A stretch of 64,000 nucleotides of DNA from assembly GCA_031367405.1 (NCBI GenBank), contig JANLPT010000164.1:26898-90897 (forward strand). Direction: 5' to 3'. The stretch comes from JALHNI01 sp031367405 (GTDB taxonomy: Bacteria > Acidobacteriota > Terriglobia > Bryobacterales > Bryobacteraceae). Positions 34,190-41,812 of the stretch are shown in pieces. Made by a program: the position numbers and the translations under genes. Every line of letters begins with the position of its first letter. The first letter of the stretch is position 1. Under the pieces are notes generated by a model. It did not search any database. It saw only the letters and a program-made list of their open reading frames with translations, and had not been told where the DNA came from.

Positions 34190-36414
34190 TCGGTGGCGCG
34201 CAACGACAAGATCATGAAGAAGACGATCGGCAGATTCCACAAGTCCTTCGCCTCGCGGACGGTAATGCCGGCTTCGGAATAAGAGACGTCCTGGGCGAGT
34301 TTAGCGGCGTTGGCTCGCGTGTAATAGACGCCGCCGGTTTGCGATGAGAGTTTTTCGAGTAGATCGCGATTCTGTTCCGAGGCAAAATTTTCGGCGATGC
34401 CATCTTCGCGCCGGAAGTTGAAAAGATCGGTCCCGAGCTCTTCCGTGCCGCGCTTAGCGACAATTTCGGCGACGTACGCGCCCGGCTTCCCGGCGTCCCA
34501 CATCGCCACATATTGGCCGGCCGACAGGGGCTCCGGCCGCATTTCGACCAGTTCCGCCGAACCGTCGGGCAGCATGACGCGAGCTTGAACCTTGGCATCC
34601 GACACCGGCAGAAAAGTCTTGTCGCGGACTTCCGCCCGGATCTGCACCTTGGTTTCATCGGTCAAGACCTGCTTCGGGGTCGAAGCCATCACGCGGGCGG
34701 GCGACGCCGTCACGAGCCAGCGGCACAACTGGGCCCAGAACACTTCGTGCGTCTTATCTTCGATGGGCTGCAACATCTGCCAACGCCAAGTGCCGGCGCT
34801 GGCCAGGATGGCCGAACGGCCGCGCCCATAATTTTGCGTGGCGAGCAGCGGCCAGCGCTTGCCGCCGGCGAGGAATTCGGCCAGCACCACGGCACCCGGC
34901 TTCGGCGCGCCCGTCTCCTGATAATTATCGACCTCGGGCAACTGCTTCCAGCGCTCGACATTGGCGTCCGGATTCTCCACGAGCCGGGTGATGAGGCTGT
35001 CGCGCCCGCCCACGGCCAACTCAACCTTGGCGCGTTCCCGCTTAAAGGTATCGCGACGATCGGTGATCGTGACCGGCACCAGATCCAGCAAACCGGAGCG
35101 TCCCCAACCACCGTCGGAAAGCGCATTGCGTCCGCCGAGGAAGAGCAATCCGCCGCCGCGCCGGTCAACGAACTGGCGGATGAGTTCCTGCTGGGCCAAC
35201 GTAAAGTAACCAATTTCCACGCCGCCAATGATCAGCCCTTGATACTGAAACAGATCTTCGGCTTTGTCAGGGAAACCGGACTCCAGTTCCTTGGGCTCCG
35301 CCACGCCCTGCCGGTAAATCTTGTTTTGCGTGGTGCGCAGCATGGAAGTAATGGAGACGGTCGTGTCCTCTTCGAGCGCGCGGCGAATGAACTTGAACTC
35401 CCACTTGGGTTCGCCCTCAATGTAGAGAATTCGCGGCTTGAGAGCTTCGACATTCACCAGCCGCGTGACTTGGTTGTTGGCCCGATTCTCTTCGTTTTCG
35501 AGCGGTGCCACGCCGATCTGGAGGGCCTTAGGACCGGCGGGCCCGGCATTGAACAGAACGCTCTCGGTTTGGGGTTCGCCATCGGCCTTTAAGACGATCG
35601 ACTGCTGGCCCAGGATGCGAGTGCCGTCACGCAAGGTGAGCGTCACTTTGCTCTTGCTGTAACCGGTCTGGCGAAGGGTAACTTGAGCCGTGATGCGCGA
35701 ATCGGCGAGCGCGCGCGGGGGCACCTCCACTGACACAATCTCCAAATCGCGGTCGTACTTTTCGCGGCCGAGGCCCACCGTGTGGACGGGAATGCGCCGG
35801 CTGCGGACTTCAGAGATGGTGGCCAAATCGATGCCGCCGGCGTTATCGCCACCGTCGCTCAACAGGATGATGGCGCCGACGGGCACACTGGCCGATTCAG
35901 CCGCGACACCGCGCAAGGCGTCCGAGAGGCGCGTGGCCGTCTGCGTCGCTTGCAGGTCGTCCACTTTCTCCAGCCGTTCGAGTGACCGGCCAACCTTGTA
36001 GAGGCGCACCTGAAACTGCTTCTTGAGCGCATCGAGCAAGCCGGCATTCAGAATTTCTTTGGCGGCCGCCGACCGCGTTTTGCCTTCATCGGCAATCGCC
36101 ATACTCTTCGAATCGTCAACGATCACCGCCACCACATTTTGCTGCGGTTTAAGCGTGGCCACCAGCAGCGCCGGTTGCCAAAGCAGACTCAACAGCAGTA
36201 AGGCCATCGCGGCCTGCAGGGCCCACAAAACGCCCGCGTGCCAGCCCTTCACCCGAATCGCCGCATCGCGCCGGCTCTGGATATACGGCCAGGCCAGGGC
36301 CATTGCCAGCGCCAGCGCCATGAGGCCCAACACCCAGATTGGCCAGCCGGACAGGAGCACAAACTGCCCCTTTTCATAGATTCGCGCTGGATAGCTAAAT
36401 AAAAACTCGAACAA
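34156..36414 (-). CDS. Membrane protein with VWA and glutamine-amidotransferase-like domains
   Basis: 752 residues. Two membrane helices (about 25-46 and 62-86) are followed by a VWA domain with D100-x-S102-x-S104 (VDDSKSM) and LLSDGGDNAGG. After it come Ig-like beta domains (EVPPRALADSRITAQVTL), a class-I GATase-like region (LYIEGEPKWEFKFIRRAL; GGGLLFLGGRNALSDGGWG), and a C-terminal helix (LPIVFFMILSLRATEWML). The GATase-like region seems to lack a cysteine nucleophile and is probably a binding module. This is the second VWA protein of the cluster and probably forms a complex with the BatA-like one. Confidence 0.88.
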   Translation of the reverse strand: MFEFLFSYPARIYEKGQFVLLSGWPIWVLGLMALALAMALAWPYIQSRRDAAIRVKGWHAGVLWALQAAMALLLLSLLWQPALLVATLKPQQNVVAVIVDDSKSMAIADEGKTRSAAAKEILNAGLLDALKKQFQVRLYKVGRSLERLEKVDDLQATQTATRLSDALRGVAAESASVPVGAIILLSDGGDNAGGIDLATISEVRSRRIPVHTVGLGREKYDRDLEIVSVEVPPRALADSRITAQVTLRQTGYSKSKVTLTLRDGTRILGQQSIVLKADGEPQTESVLFNAGPAGPKALQIGVAPLENEENRANNQVTRLVNVEALKPRILYIEGEPKWEFKFIRRALEEDTTVSITSMLRTTQNKIYRQGVAEPKELESGFPDKAEDLFQYQGLIIGGVEIGYFTLAQQELIRQFVDRRGGGLLFLGGRNALSDGGWGRSGLLDLVPVTITDRRDTFKRERAKVELAVGGRDSLITRLVENPDANVERWKQLPEVDNYQETGAPKPGAVVLAEFLAGGKRWPLLATQNYGRGRSAILASAGTWRWQMLQPIEDKTHEVFWAQLCRWLVTASPARVMASTPKQVLTDETKVQIRAEVRDKTFLPVSDAKVQARVMLPDGSAELVEMRPEPLSAGQYVAMWDAGKPGAYVAEIVAKRGTEELGTDLFNFRREDGIAENFASEQNRDLLEKLSSQTGGVYYTRANAAKLAQDVSYSEAGITVREAKDLWNLPIVFFMILSLRATEWMLRRKWGVV

Positions 36415-36430
36415 TGGGCCTCTTCGTTTC

Positions 36431-37243
36431 TTAGTGCGTCATCGCGTAAGTAATGTAATTGATGCCGATTCGATAGGCGAGTGAGACATAATGCTCAGGA
36501 TAACGTGGCAAGTCGGCATGCTCCCAGGCGTCGCCAATGTCCATGTTGTGGCAAATCCCCACCATCACACGGCCTTTATCGTCAAAGACGCCACGCCACT
36601 TGGCGTCGACGCCGTCCTGCTCATAGGGGAGACCCGTGTTGAACATGACGATGCCGGGAATCTGAAAACGTTCATCGAGATCGTAGAGGACGTGAAAGAT
36701 GGGCTCCTTATTCGCCAGGTCAACCACTGGACGGTCAGGGAAAACGCGGGAAAGCGAGGCCGTGAAGATCTCCCACTCAATGGTGCCGTGGAAGTCGTCG
36801 ACCATCAGAAAGCCGCCCTTCAGTAAATACTCGCGCAGCTTGGCGGCTTGTTTCTCATTCAAATCCCAGTGGCCCACTTCGACGGCATAGATCCAGGGAT
36901 GGTTGAAGATTTCGTCGCTATCGAGGTCGACCACGTTTTCGACGGATCGGACGTTGATGCGGGTGAGGCGGCGCACGCCTTGGACGAACTGCCGGTCGGC
37001 TTTCGGATAATCGGTGGTCCAGCTGCCGCGGACGCCCCAATAACCGCTGCCGCCCCGGAAAGAAGGGTAGCGCAAGCGGGAGAACATGAACTCTGTCTTT
37101 TCGTTAGCGTCAGGAGGCGTGATGAGGGGGGTGTCATCTTCAACGAAACCGCCGCGACGGCCCCGTTGGGCGTACGTCACCGAGATGACCGTGAAGGCCA
37201 AGATGAGCGAGAAGATCCAATTTCGGAAGCGCATTTGCCTCAT
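36431..37243 (-). CDS. DUF4159 exported protein
   Basis: 270 residues; a second ATG three codons in is equally plausible. A signal peptide (NWIFSLILAFTVISVTYAQ) is followed by the DUF4159 core: FMFSRLRYPSFRGG, TDYPKADRQFVQGVRRLTRI, PWIYAVEVGHWDLNEKQA and LREYLLKGGFLMVDDFHGT. It resembles the class-I glutamine amidotransferase fold but shows no catalytic cysteine. DUF4159 genes are regular companions of MoxR/BatA clusters. It lies 16 bases before the VWA gene, and about 120 bases after the first MoxR gene, so a separate promoter there is possible. Confidence 0.9.
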   Translation of the reverse strand: MRQMRFRNWIFSLILAFTVISVTYAQRGRRGGFVEDDTPLITPPDANEKTEFMFSRLRYPSFRGGSGYWGVRGSWTTDYPKADRQFVQGVRRLTRINVRSVENVVDLDSDEIFNHPWIYAVEVGHWDLNEKQAAKLREYLLKGGFLMVDDFHGTIEWEIFTASLSRVFPDRPVVDLANKEPIFHVLYDLDERFQIPGIVMFNTGLPYEQDGVDAKWRGVFDDKGRVMVGICHNMDIGDAWEHADLPRYPEHYVSLAYRIGINYITYAMTH

Positions 37244-37274
37244 TTGTCAGCCACCGGATATGCCTGAGAATATC

Positions 37275-37303
37275 ACGGACCGTATGATGGACAGACGGTC
37301 TGT
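37275..37303 (+). promoter_or_regulatory. Inverted repeat between the first moxR and the DUF4159 gene
   Basis: A perfect 13-base palindrome, acagac-g-gtctgt, lies at 37291-37303. A wider hairpin pairs acggaccgt (37275-37283) with acggtctgt, with one G-T pair. It sits about 30 bases upstream of the DUF4159 start on the minus strand. No run of T follows, so it is more likely an operator or processing site than a terminator. Confidence 0.35.
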
Positions 37304-37362
37304 TTCTCGAAAGGTTTCCCGGTAGCCGTACCAGGATTAGTTAAGTTATGTTGCCGCTCAAC

Positions 37363-38367
37363 TTAGAGAGGAACTTCGACCAGCGTGAGGATCTCCTGGA
37401 TGACGCGCTTGGCGGCTTCCGGACCTCGGCCCAGCGTTCCCCGGGCGTTCACCGTCACCCGGTGGGCGAAGACGGGCACGGCGAGCCGCTTCACATCGTC
37501 CGGCAAGGCATATTCACGACCCTGCACCAGGGCCAGCGCCTGGGTGGCACGAAACAAGGCCTGCGCGCCACGGGGACTGACGCCCAACGTCAAGCCCTCA
37601 TGATTGCGCGTCCGCTCGACAATCGCCAGAATGTAGTCGGCCAACGCGTCGTCAATCGCCACGGCCTCCACTTGGCGCTGCAGGCGCATCAGTTCACTGG
37701 TCTCGATCACGGCGCGGCCACCGGAAGCGGCGCGGGCGGTGCCACGCAGAATGGCGCGCTCACTCACGCGGTCGGGATAGCCAATTTCCAGCTTCATCAG
37801 AAACCGGTCAAGCTGGCTCTCGGGTAAAGGGTAGGTGCCGTGGTGCTCGGCCGGATTCTGGGTGGCAATCACCATGAATGGCTCTTCGAGGGGATAGGTG
37901 CGCGCATCGACGGTTACCTGATGCTCGTTCATTGCTTCGAGCAACGCCGACTGGGTTTTGGGGGTGGCGCGATTGATCTCATCAGCGAGCAGAAAATTGG
38001 TAAAGACCGGGCCCGGCTTAAACTCAAACTCGGTGGCCTGCGGACTGTAAATCGTCACGCCAATGATGTCGCTGGGCAACATATCGCTGGTGCATTGCAG
38101 GCGATGGAAGCGGCACTTGACGCCCCGGGCGAGCGCCGAGGCTAAGGTGGTTTTGCCCACGCCCGGTACATCTTCAATCAGCAGATGGCCGCGGGCCAGC
38201 AAGCAGACCAGTGACAGGCGGACCACTTGGTCCTTGCCGCGGATTGTTTCGCCCAACGCGTCTTCGAGGTCGCGCAAACGCTCGGGCGGTACCCGGTCAA
38301 GATCCGGGCCAGAGGTTGGCACTGAGGCAGCGAGGGGTTCAGTAACGGTGCTGGGGCGATGATCCAT
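37363..38367 (-). CDS. MoxR-family AAA+ ATPase (first of two)
   Basis: 334 residues. Walker A is DVPGVGKT (66-73); FLLADEINRATPKTQSALLEAMNE carries Walker B, and ATQNPAEHHGTYPLPESQLDRF carries sensor 1. It opens the nine-gene minus-strand cluster. The ATG is about 25 bases from the annotated start of the divergent regulator frame and about 86 from its likely true start. A TGG-TAAAAT (38386-38394, minus strand) looks like an extended -10 box for it. It is a second, distinct MoxR within the cluster. MoxR proteins are chaperones that remodel partner complexes. Confidence 0.93.
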   Translation of the reverse strand: MDHRPSTVTEPLAASVPTSGPDLDRVPPERLRDLEDALGETIRGKDQVVRLSLVCLLARGHLLIEDVPGVGKTTLASALARGVKCRFHRLQCTSDMLPSDIIGVTIYSPQATEFEFKPGPVFTNFLLADEINRATPKTQSALLEAMNEHQVTVDARTYPLEEPFMVIATQNPAEHHGTYPLPESQLDRFLMKLEIGYPDRVSERAILRGTARAASGGRAVIETSELMRLQRQVEAVAIDDALADYILAIVERTRNHEGLTLGVSPRGAQALFRATQALALVQGREYALPDDVKRLAVPVFAHRVTVNARGTLGRGPEAAKRVIQEILTLVEVPL

Positions 38368-38406
38368 GCGACGAGTTCTAGCTTGATTTTACCATGCGGC
38401 TTAAGG

Positions 38407-38435
38407 TTGACGAGCCGCTAAGTGCATGCAATACT
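38407..38435 (+). promoter_or_regulatory. Sigma-70-type promoter of the SmtB-like/Zur-like pair
   Basis: TTGACG (38407-38412, five of six with the consensus) is separated by 17 bases from AATACT (38430-38435, four of six). The expected transcript start near 38442 lies about 12 bases before the ATG at 38454, which supports that ATG as the true start of the regulator. Confidence 0.6.
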
Positions 38436-38453
38436 TCAATAACTAGTGAAGTA
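38432..38453 (+). promoter_or_regulatory. Likely SmtB/ArsR operator palindrome
   Basis: Perfect 7-base arms TACTTCA and TGAAGTA are separated by eight bases. The palindrome overlaps the -10 box and ends directly before the ATG of the SmtB-like gene. This is the position expected for an autoregulated ArsR/SmtB operator, although the arms run in the opposite order to the usual TGAA...TTCA pattern. It also lies 65-86 bases upstream of the divergent moxR start. Confidence 0.55.
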
Positions 38454-38897
38454 ATGAAGGCGCTGACGCTGGCCAAGAAAATCGAACACGCCGCCTGCGC
38501 CCCGGGCGAGCATCGCCGCCGGCCCCTTCCGGCACCGGTTTCGCCCGCCGCTTTGGAGCGCGCCGTGCGCATCTTCAAGGCCCTCGGCGACCCTCCCCGC
38601 TTGCGCTTACTGGCCATTCTCGCGCAGGGTGAACTGTGCGTCTCAGAGATCGCCGGCATCGATGACGATGGCCTGTCCACCGTCTCGCAGCGCTTACGTG
38701 TTTTGCGTTCGGCCGACCTCGTCAGCCGCCGTCGCGATGGCCAACACATCCTCTACGGCTTAGCCGACCGGCACATTGGCGACCTGATCTCGAACGCCTT
38801 GGCGCACGCCAGCGAAGGCCTGCCCGCCGCGCCCGCCGCCCTCAAGAAATCGAACAACCTAAAGAAACTGAACAAAAGGAACCTTAAGCCATCTTGA
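38454..38897 (+). CDS. SmtB/ZiaR-type zinc-sensing ArsR-family repressor
   Basis: 147 residues from the ATG at 38454; a frame open from 38394 would place the promoter and palindrome inside the gene. The winged-helix core is clear (FKALGDPPRLRLLAILAQGELC; TVSQRLRVLRSADLVSRRRDGQHILY). The alpha-5 zinc site of SmtB is exact: D105-x-H107-x10-H118-xx-E121. C62 in ELCV and C15/H12 near the N-terminus correspond to the alpha-3N site. It should release DNA when zinc is high. A Lys/Asn-rich tail (KKSNNLKKLNKRN) is extra. It overlaps the start of the Fur-like gene, forming an operon like mycobacterial smtB-zur. Confidence 0.85.
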   Translation: MKALTLAKKIEHAACAPGEHRRRPLPAPVSPAALERAVRIFKALGDPPRLRLLAILAQGELCVSEIAGIDDDGLSTVSQRLRVLRSADLVSRRRDGQHILYGLADRHIGDLISNALAHASEGLPAAPAALKKSNNLKKLNKRNLKPS

Positions 38898-38902
38898 AGC
38901 TG

Positions 38903-39280
38903 ATGACTCGCAGTACCCGCCAGCGCCGCGCGATCCGCTCGGTTTTTGAACGTCTCAATCGCCCGTTGGGGCCCCAGGACGTCCTGCAGGAGGTGGCGCA
39001 GGAGGTGGATGGCGTGGGCATTGCCACGGTTTATCGCACCATCAATACTCTTTTTGAGGAAGGCGTGTTGGCCAAAGTGGACCTTCCTGGCGAGTCCTCA
39101 CGCTATGAAATCTCGGGCAAGGCGCATCATCATCATTTCCGTTGTCAGAAGTGCGCGCAGGTGTTTGAGCTCACCGGCTGCCTGGACAATGTGAAATCGT
39201 TGGTGCCCCCCGGCTTTCGCATGACCGACCACGAGATCGTCATCTTTGGCCAATGTTCGGCTTGCCGTAAGGCGTCATAG
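38903..39280 (+). CDS. Fur-family regulator, Zur-like
   Basis: 125 residues from the ATG at 38903; a TTG at 38894 overlapping the preceding stop is an alternative. The DNA-binding helix pair (GVGIATVYRTINTLFEEGVL) is followed by the Fur metal domain, with AHHHHFRC (H76-79), and two structural CxxC pairs: C81/C84 and C118/C121. Fur relatives sense iron, zinc, manganese or peroxide. Its coupling to a SmtB-type zinc sensor suggests Zur (zinc uptake repressor). No zinc transporter gene is in the window, so its targets lie elsewhere. Confidence 0.88.
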   Translation: MTRSTRQRRAIRSVFERLNRPLGPQDVLQEVAQEVDGVGIATVYRTINTLFEEGVLAKVDLPGESSRYEISGKAHHHHFRCQKCAQVFELTGCLDNVKSLVPPGFRMTDHEIVIFGQCSACRKAS

Positions 39281-39340
39281 TACCGCTGGAGCTAGCGCAC
39301 GCGGCCCCATCCCGCTTATGCTGTGGAGGCTTTGTCCACC

Positions 39341-39841
39341 GTGTTGTCCACCGTCGTTCGCCCTTTTGCGCCCCCCGATCTCGACCCCGTGGTCGCCTGC
39401 TGGTTTGACACTTGGCACGCCGCGTTTGCGCCTCGCCGGCATCCGCGCCCGCTGGAGGCTTGGCGCAGCCGCTTTGTCGAAGAATATGCCGGGCAGGCGG
39501 AGATCTGGCTCACGCTGGCATCCGGCGATGTGGTCGCCTTTATGGTGCTTTTTCCGCAAACAGGATGGCTGGAGCAGCTCTTTGTGGTCCCAAAATTCCA
39601 AGGCCGCGGACTCGGCCGCGCACTGCTCGCCCTCGCCCGTTTCCGGTGTCCGGGCGGGCTCGAACTCGATACGCCCGCCGAGAATTTCGCCGCACGGGAA
39701 TTCTACCGCCACCGCGGCTTTGTGGCGCAAAAAGTGGCTTTCGATCCGGTGGTCGAGCGCCTGATCATACGCTACCATTGCCCGGCCAGCGAACCAATGT
39801 CTACTCCGTCAGCAGCAAAGCGATCTGATCCATGCGTTTGA
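39341..39841 (+). CDS. GNAT-family acetyltransferase
   Basis: About 166 residues from the GTG at 39341, which has a GGAGG site at a proper distance; a GTG at 39323 is an alternative. The acetyl-CoA-binding motif A, LFVVPKFQGRGLGRALL (R-x-x-G-x-G/A type), is intact, followed by LDTPAENFAAREFYRHRGF, the usual motif B. The substrate cannot be told from sequence. The last ~40 bases overlap the 3' end of the convergent dacB gene. Confidence 0.8.
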   Translation: MLSTVVRPFAPPDLDPVVACWFDTWHAAFAPRRHPRPLEAWRSRFVEEYAGQAEIWLTLASGDVVAFMVLFPQTGWLEQLFVVPKFQGRGLGRALLALARFRCPGGLELDTPAENFAAREFYRHRGFVAQKVAFDPVVERLIIRYHCPASEPMSTPSAAKRSDPCV

Positions 39842-41219
39842 TGGTGTCCGCGCTGCCAAAATCGTTATTCACAAAGATGGCGAAGGCGAGGCGGCCGTGC
39901 GTGGGCGAATCGATATAACCGGCCAGCGTTTTGACGCCGGTCATGCCCCCGGTCTTCGCGCGAATCCGTGGTGCGCGGGCATCGCGGCCGAAGCGCTGCT
40001 TCAATGAGCCGTCGACGCCACCGCGCGGAAGGGTCTCGATGAAGTTGTCGGACGTTTGCTTTTGGCTCAACAACCGGACCATGGCGTCCGGCGTCACAGC
40101 CGTCAGCCGCGACAAGCCGGAGCCATCCTCGAAGCGTGCCTCCGCCGGGGCCGATCGAGGGCGCGGAATGCCGATCCCCGCCATGTAATCGCGTAAGCCT
40201 TCCACGCCTCCGGCCGCGCGCAGCATCATCTCGGCCAGCAGATTCTGGCTCACTTTGTTCACCACGGTGAGAATCTCGATCAGCGGCGGCGACGTCCTCT
40301 CCGCCAGTGTCACCCCGGTGCGCGACGCCAAGCTGTTCTGGCCAACAGCCCGGTGCCGGGCCAGCGCTTGGCCATCCACCGCCACGCCCCGCTCCACCAG
40401 CAACTGTTTAAAGGCTTGGGCCGCGAATTGCGCGGGGTCGTCTTGCGCCAGTGCGCCCGGCCATCCCGCATCGGAGACGGCGATCTGGCCCGTGAGCTGG
40501 ATTTGCCGCGAACCAGGCAGGCGAATCACGCGAATCTGCCGGACGCCAGACGCTACCGTCACTACCCGATTGTCGAGCGTAAAGTATTCGACGTTTGGCT
40601 GCAGAGACACACGAGCCAGGCCGCCGGGCCGCGCACCGGGTAGCAGCGTCAGTTGCACCATGCCCTCGTTCAGTTCGAGGGCGGAGGGTAAGGCACCGTA
40701 GTCCCAGGTGAGGTCATCCTGGCTCCAACCATCGGGCACCGGCTCCCAGGGCCAGAGCGTATCGTCACCCAGGATGTCGCCGGCTACGCGGGTGACACCG
40801 GCGGCCATTACCTGGTCGGCCAGTGTGGCCAGCGCCGCTAAAGGCGGATGGTCCGGCGTGCCATAAGGGTAGCCGCGACCGGCGAGGGTAGGGTCACCGC
40901 CGCCCAGCAGAGTGAGGCTGCCGAGGACCATTCCCTGCCCGGTGGGCTTTTCGTCCGCCATCACGCGGGTAGAAAAACGCGAATCCGCGCCTAGCTTGGT
41001 GAGCGCGAAAGACGTGGAGAATAGCTTGGTGACCGATGCGGGCGTGAAGAAGCAGGCGGCGCAGCGGCTTTGCAGAATTTGCCCATCGGCGAGCTTCTGC
41101 ACGGAAATGCCCCACTCGCCGCGATGTCCGGCCAGGATCAGGTCAATCTTTGCCGTCAGATCGTCGGCGGCCGGGAGCGTCAAAGGTGTCAGAGCGGACA
41201 GAAGAAGCAGTCGCAACAT
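39801..41219 (-). CDS. dacB: D-alanyl-D-alanine carboxypeptidase/endopeptidase, PBP4 family
   Basis: 472 residues. A signal peptide (LRLLLLSALTPLTLPA) is followed by the S13 peptidase (PBP4) fold. All three active-site motifs are present: SxxK at S62-V-T-K65 (TPASVTKLFS), SxN at S324-Q-N326, and KTG at 422-424 (RAKTGGMTG). It trims or cleaves cross-linked peptidoglycan stem peptides in the periplasm. The DGSGLS motif is also typical. It is transcribed away from a small unknown gene and convergent with the GNAT gene. Confidence 0.93.
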   Translation of the reverse strand: MLRLLLLSALTPLTLPAADDLTAKIDLILAGHRGEWGISVQKLADGQILQSRCAACFFTPASVTKLFSTSFALTKLGADSRFSTRVMADEKPTGQGMVLGSLTLLGGGDPTLAGRGYPYGTPDHPPLAALATLADQVMAAGVTRVAGDILGDDTLWPWEPVPDGWSQDDLTWDYGALPSALELNEGMVQLTLLPGARPGGLARVSLQPNVEYFTLDNRVVTVASGVRQIRVIRLPGSRQIQLTGQIAVSDAGWPGALAQDDPAQFAAQAFKQLLVERGVAVDGQALARHRAVGQNSLASRTGVTLAERTSPPLIEILTVVNKVSQNLLAEMMLRAAGGVEGLRDYMAGIGIPRPRSAPAEARFEDGSGLSRLTAVTPDAMVRLLSQKQTSDNFIETLPRGGVDGSLKQRFGRDARAPRIRAKTGGMTGVKTLAGYIDSPTHGRLAFAIFVNNDFGSADTIKRMDQIALLLTE

Positions 41220-41263
41220 GCACCTTCTATCTTCGCGCCCTTCGCGCCGGGCTATCTTGAAGG

Positions 41264-41809
41264 ATGATGCTGCCGCTGCTGCTATGGATCGCGCTCGATT
41301 GGAAAGCCGGGTTCTGCGGCCATGCCGTGCCGCATAAGGGAACCACCTACTTTACGGCGGGCCATGTGGTGGTGGAGGTGGAAGTGCTTCCCGATAAAGC
41401 AAACCCCATCCGGCTGTCGAGTGGAGAATTCCGCTTGCGGGTGAATGGAAAGAAAGAGCTGCTGGAGGCCGAGACGCCGGGCATGGTCGCAGCTTCTCTC
41501 AAATATTCCGACTGGAGTCAGCGCCCCCAATTGCAAGCGCAAGCCGGACCGGTGATTGTGGGCGGGCCTCGTCAGCAGCCGAGGTTTCCCGGCGATCGCC
41601 AACCAGGAACTCCCTCGCGCACAGATGCCCGTGTAGATGACCGCGAAGCGCCGCAGACCGATGCCGAAGCGGTGGTCGAAGCGGCTCTTCCAGAGGGGCT
41701 GACCCTCGGGCCGACTAAAGGCCTGGTTTATTTTCCCTATCGCGGCAAGCTCAAGGGCCTCAAGACCATTGAAATCTTATGGGGCGAGCGGGTTCTGAAA
41801 ATCCAGTAA
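41264..41809 (+). CDS. Secreted protein of unknown function
   Basis: 181 residues starting with two consecutive ATG codons. The short hydrophobic start (LPLLLWIALDW) may be a signal peptide. Two beta-rich halves (FTAGHVVVEVEVLP; EGLTLGPTKGLVYFPYRG) are separated by a polar Pro/Arg/Gln/Asp-rich linker (residues ~105-135). No known domain was recognised. It runs divergently from dacB and ends four bases from the stop of the coiled-coil gene. Confidence 0.55.
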   Translation: MMLPLLLWIALDWKAGFCGHAVPHKGTTYFTAGHVVVEVEVLPDKANPIRLSSGEFRLRVNGKKELLEAETPGMVAASLKYSDWSQRPQLQAQAGPVIVGGPRQQPRFPGDRQPGTPSRTDARVDDREAPQTDAEAVVEAALPEGLTLGPTKGLVYFPYRGKLKGLKTIEILWGERVLKIQ

Positions 41810-41812
41810 ACG

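Noticed and set aside
34513..35592. A 359-residue plus-strand frame
   Set aside because: It lies wholly antisense to the VWA/GATase-like gene, has no start context and no family features.
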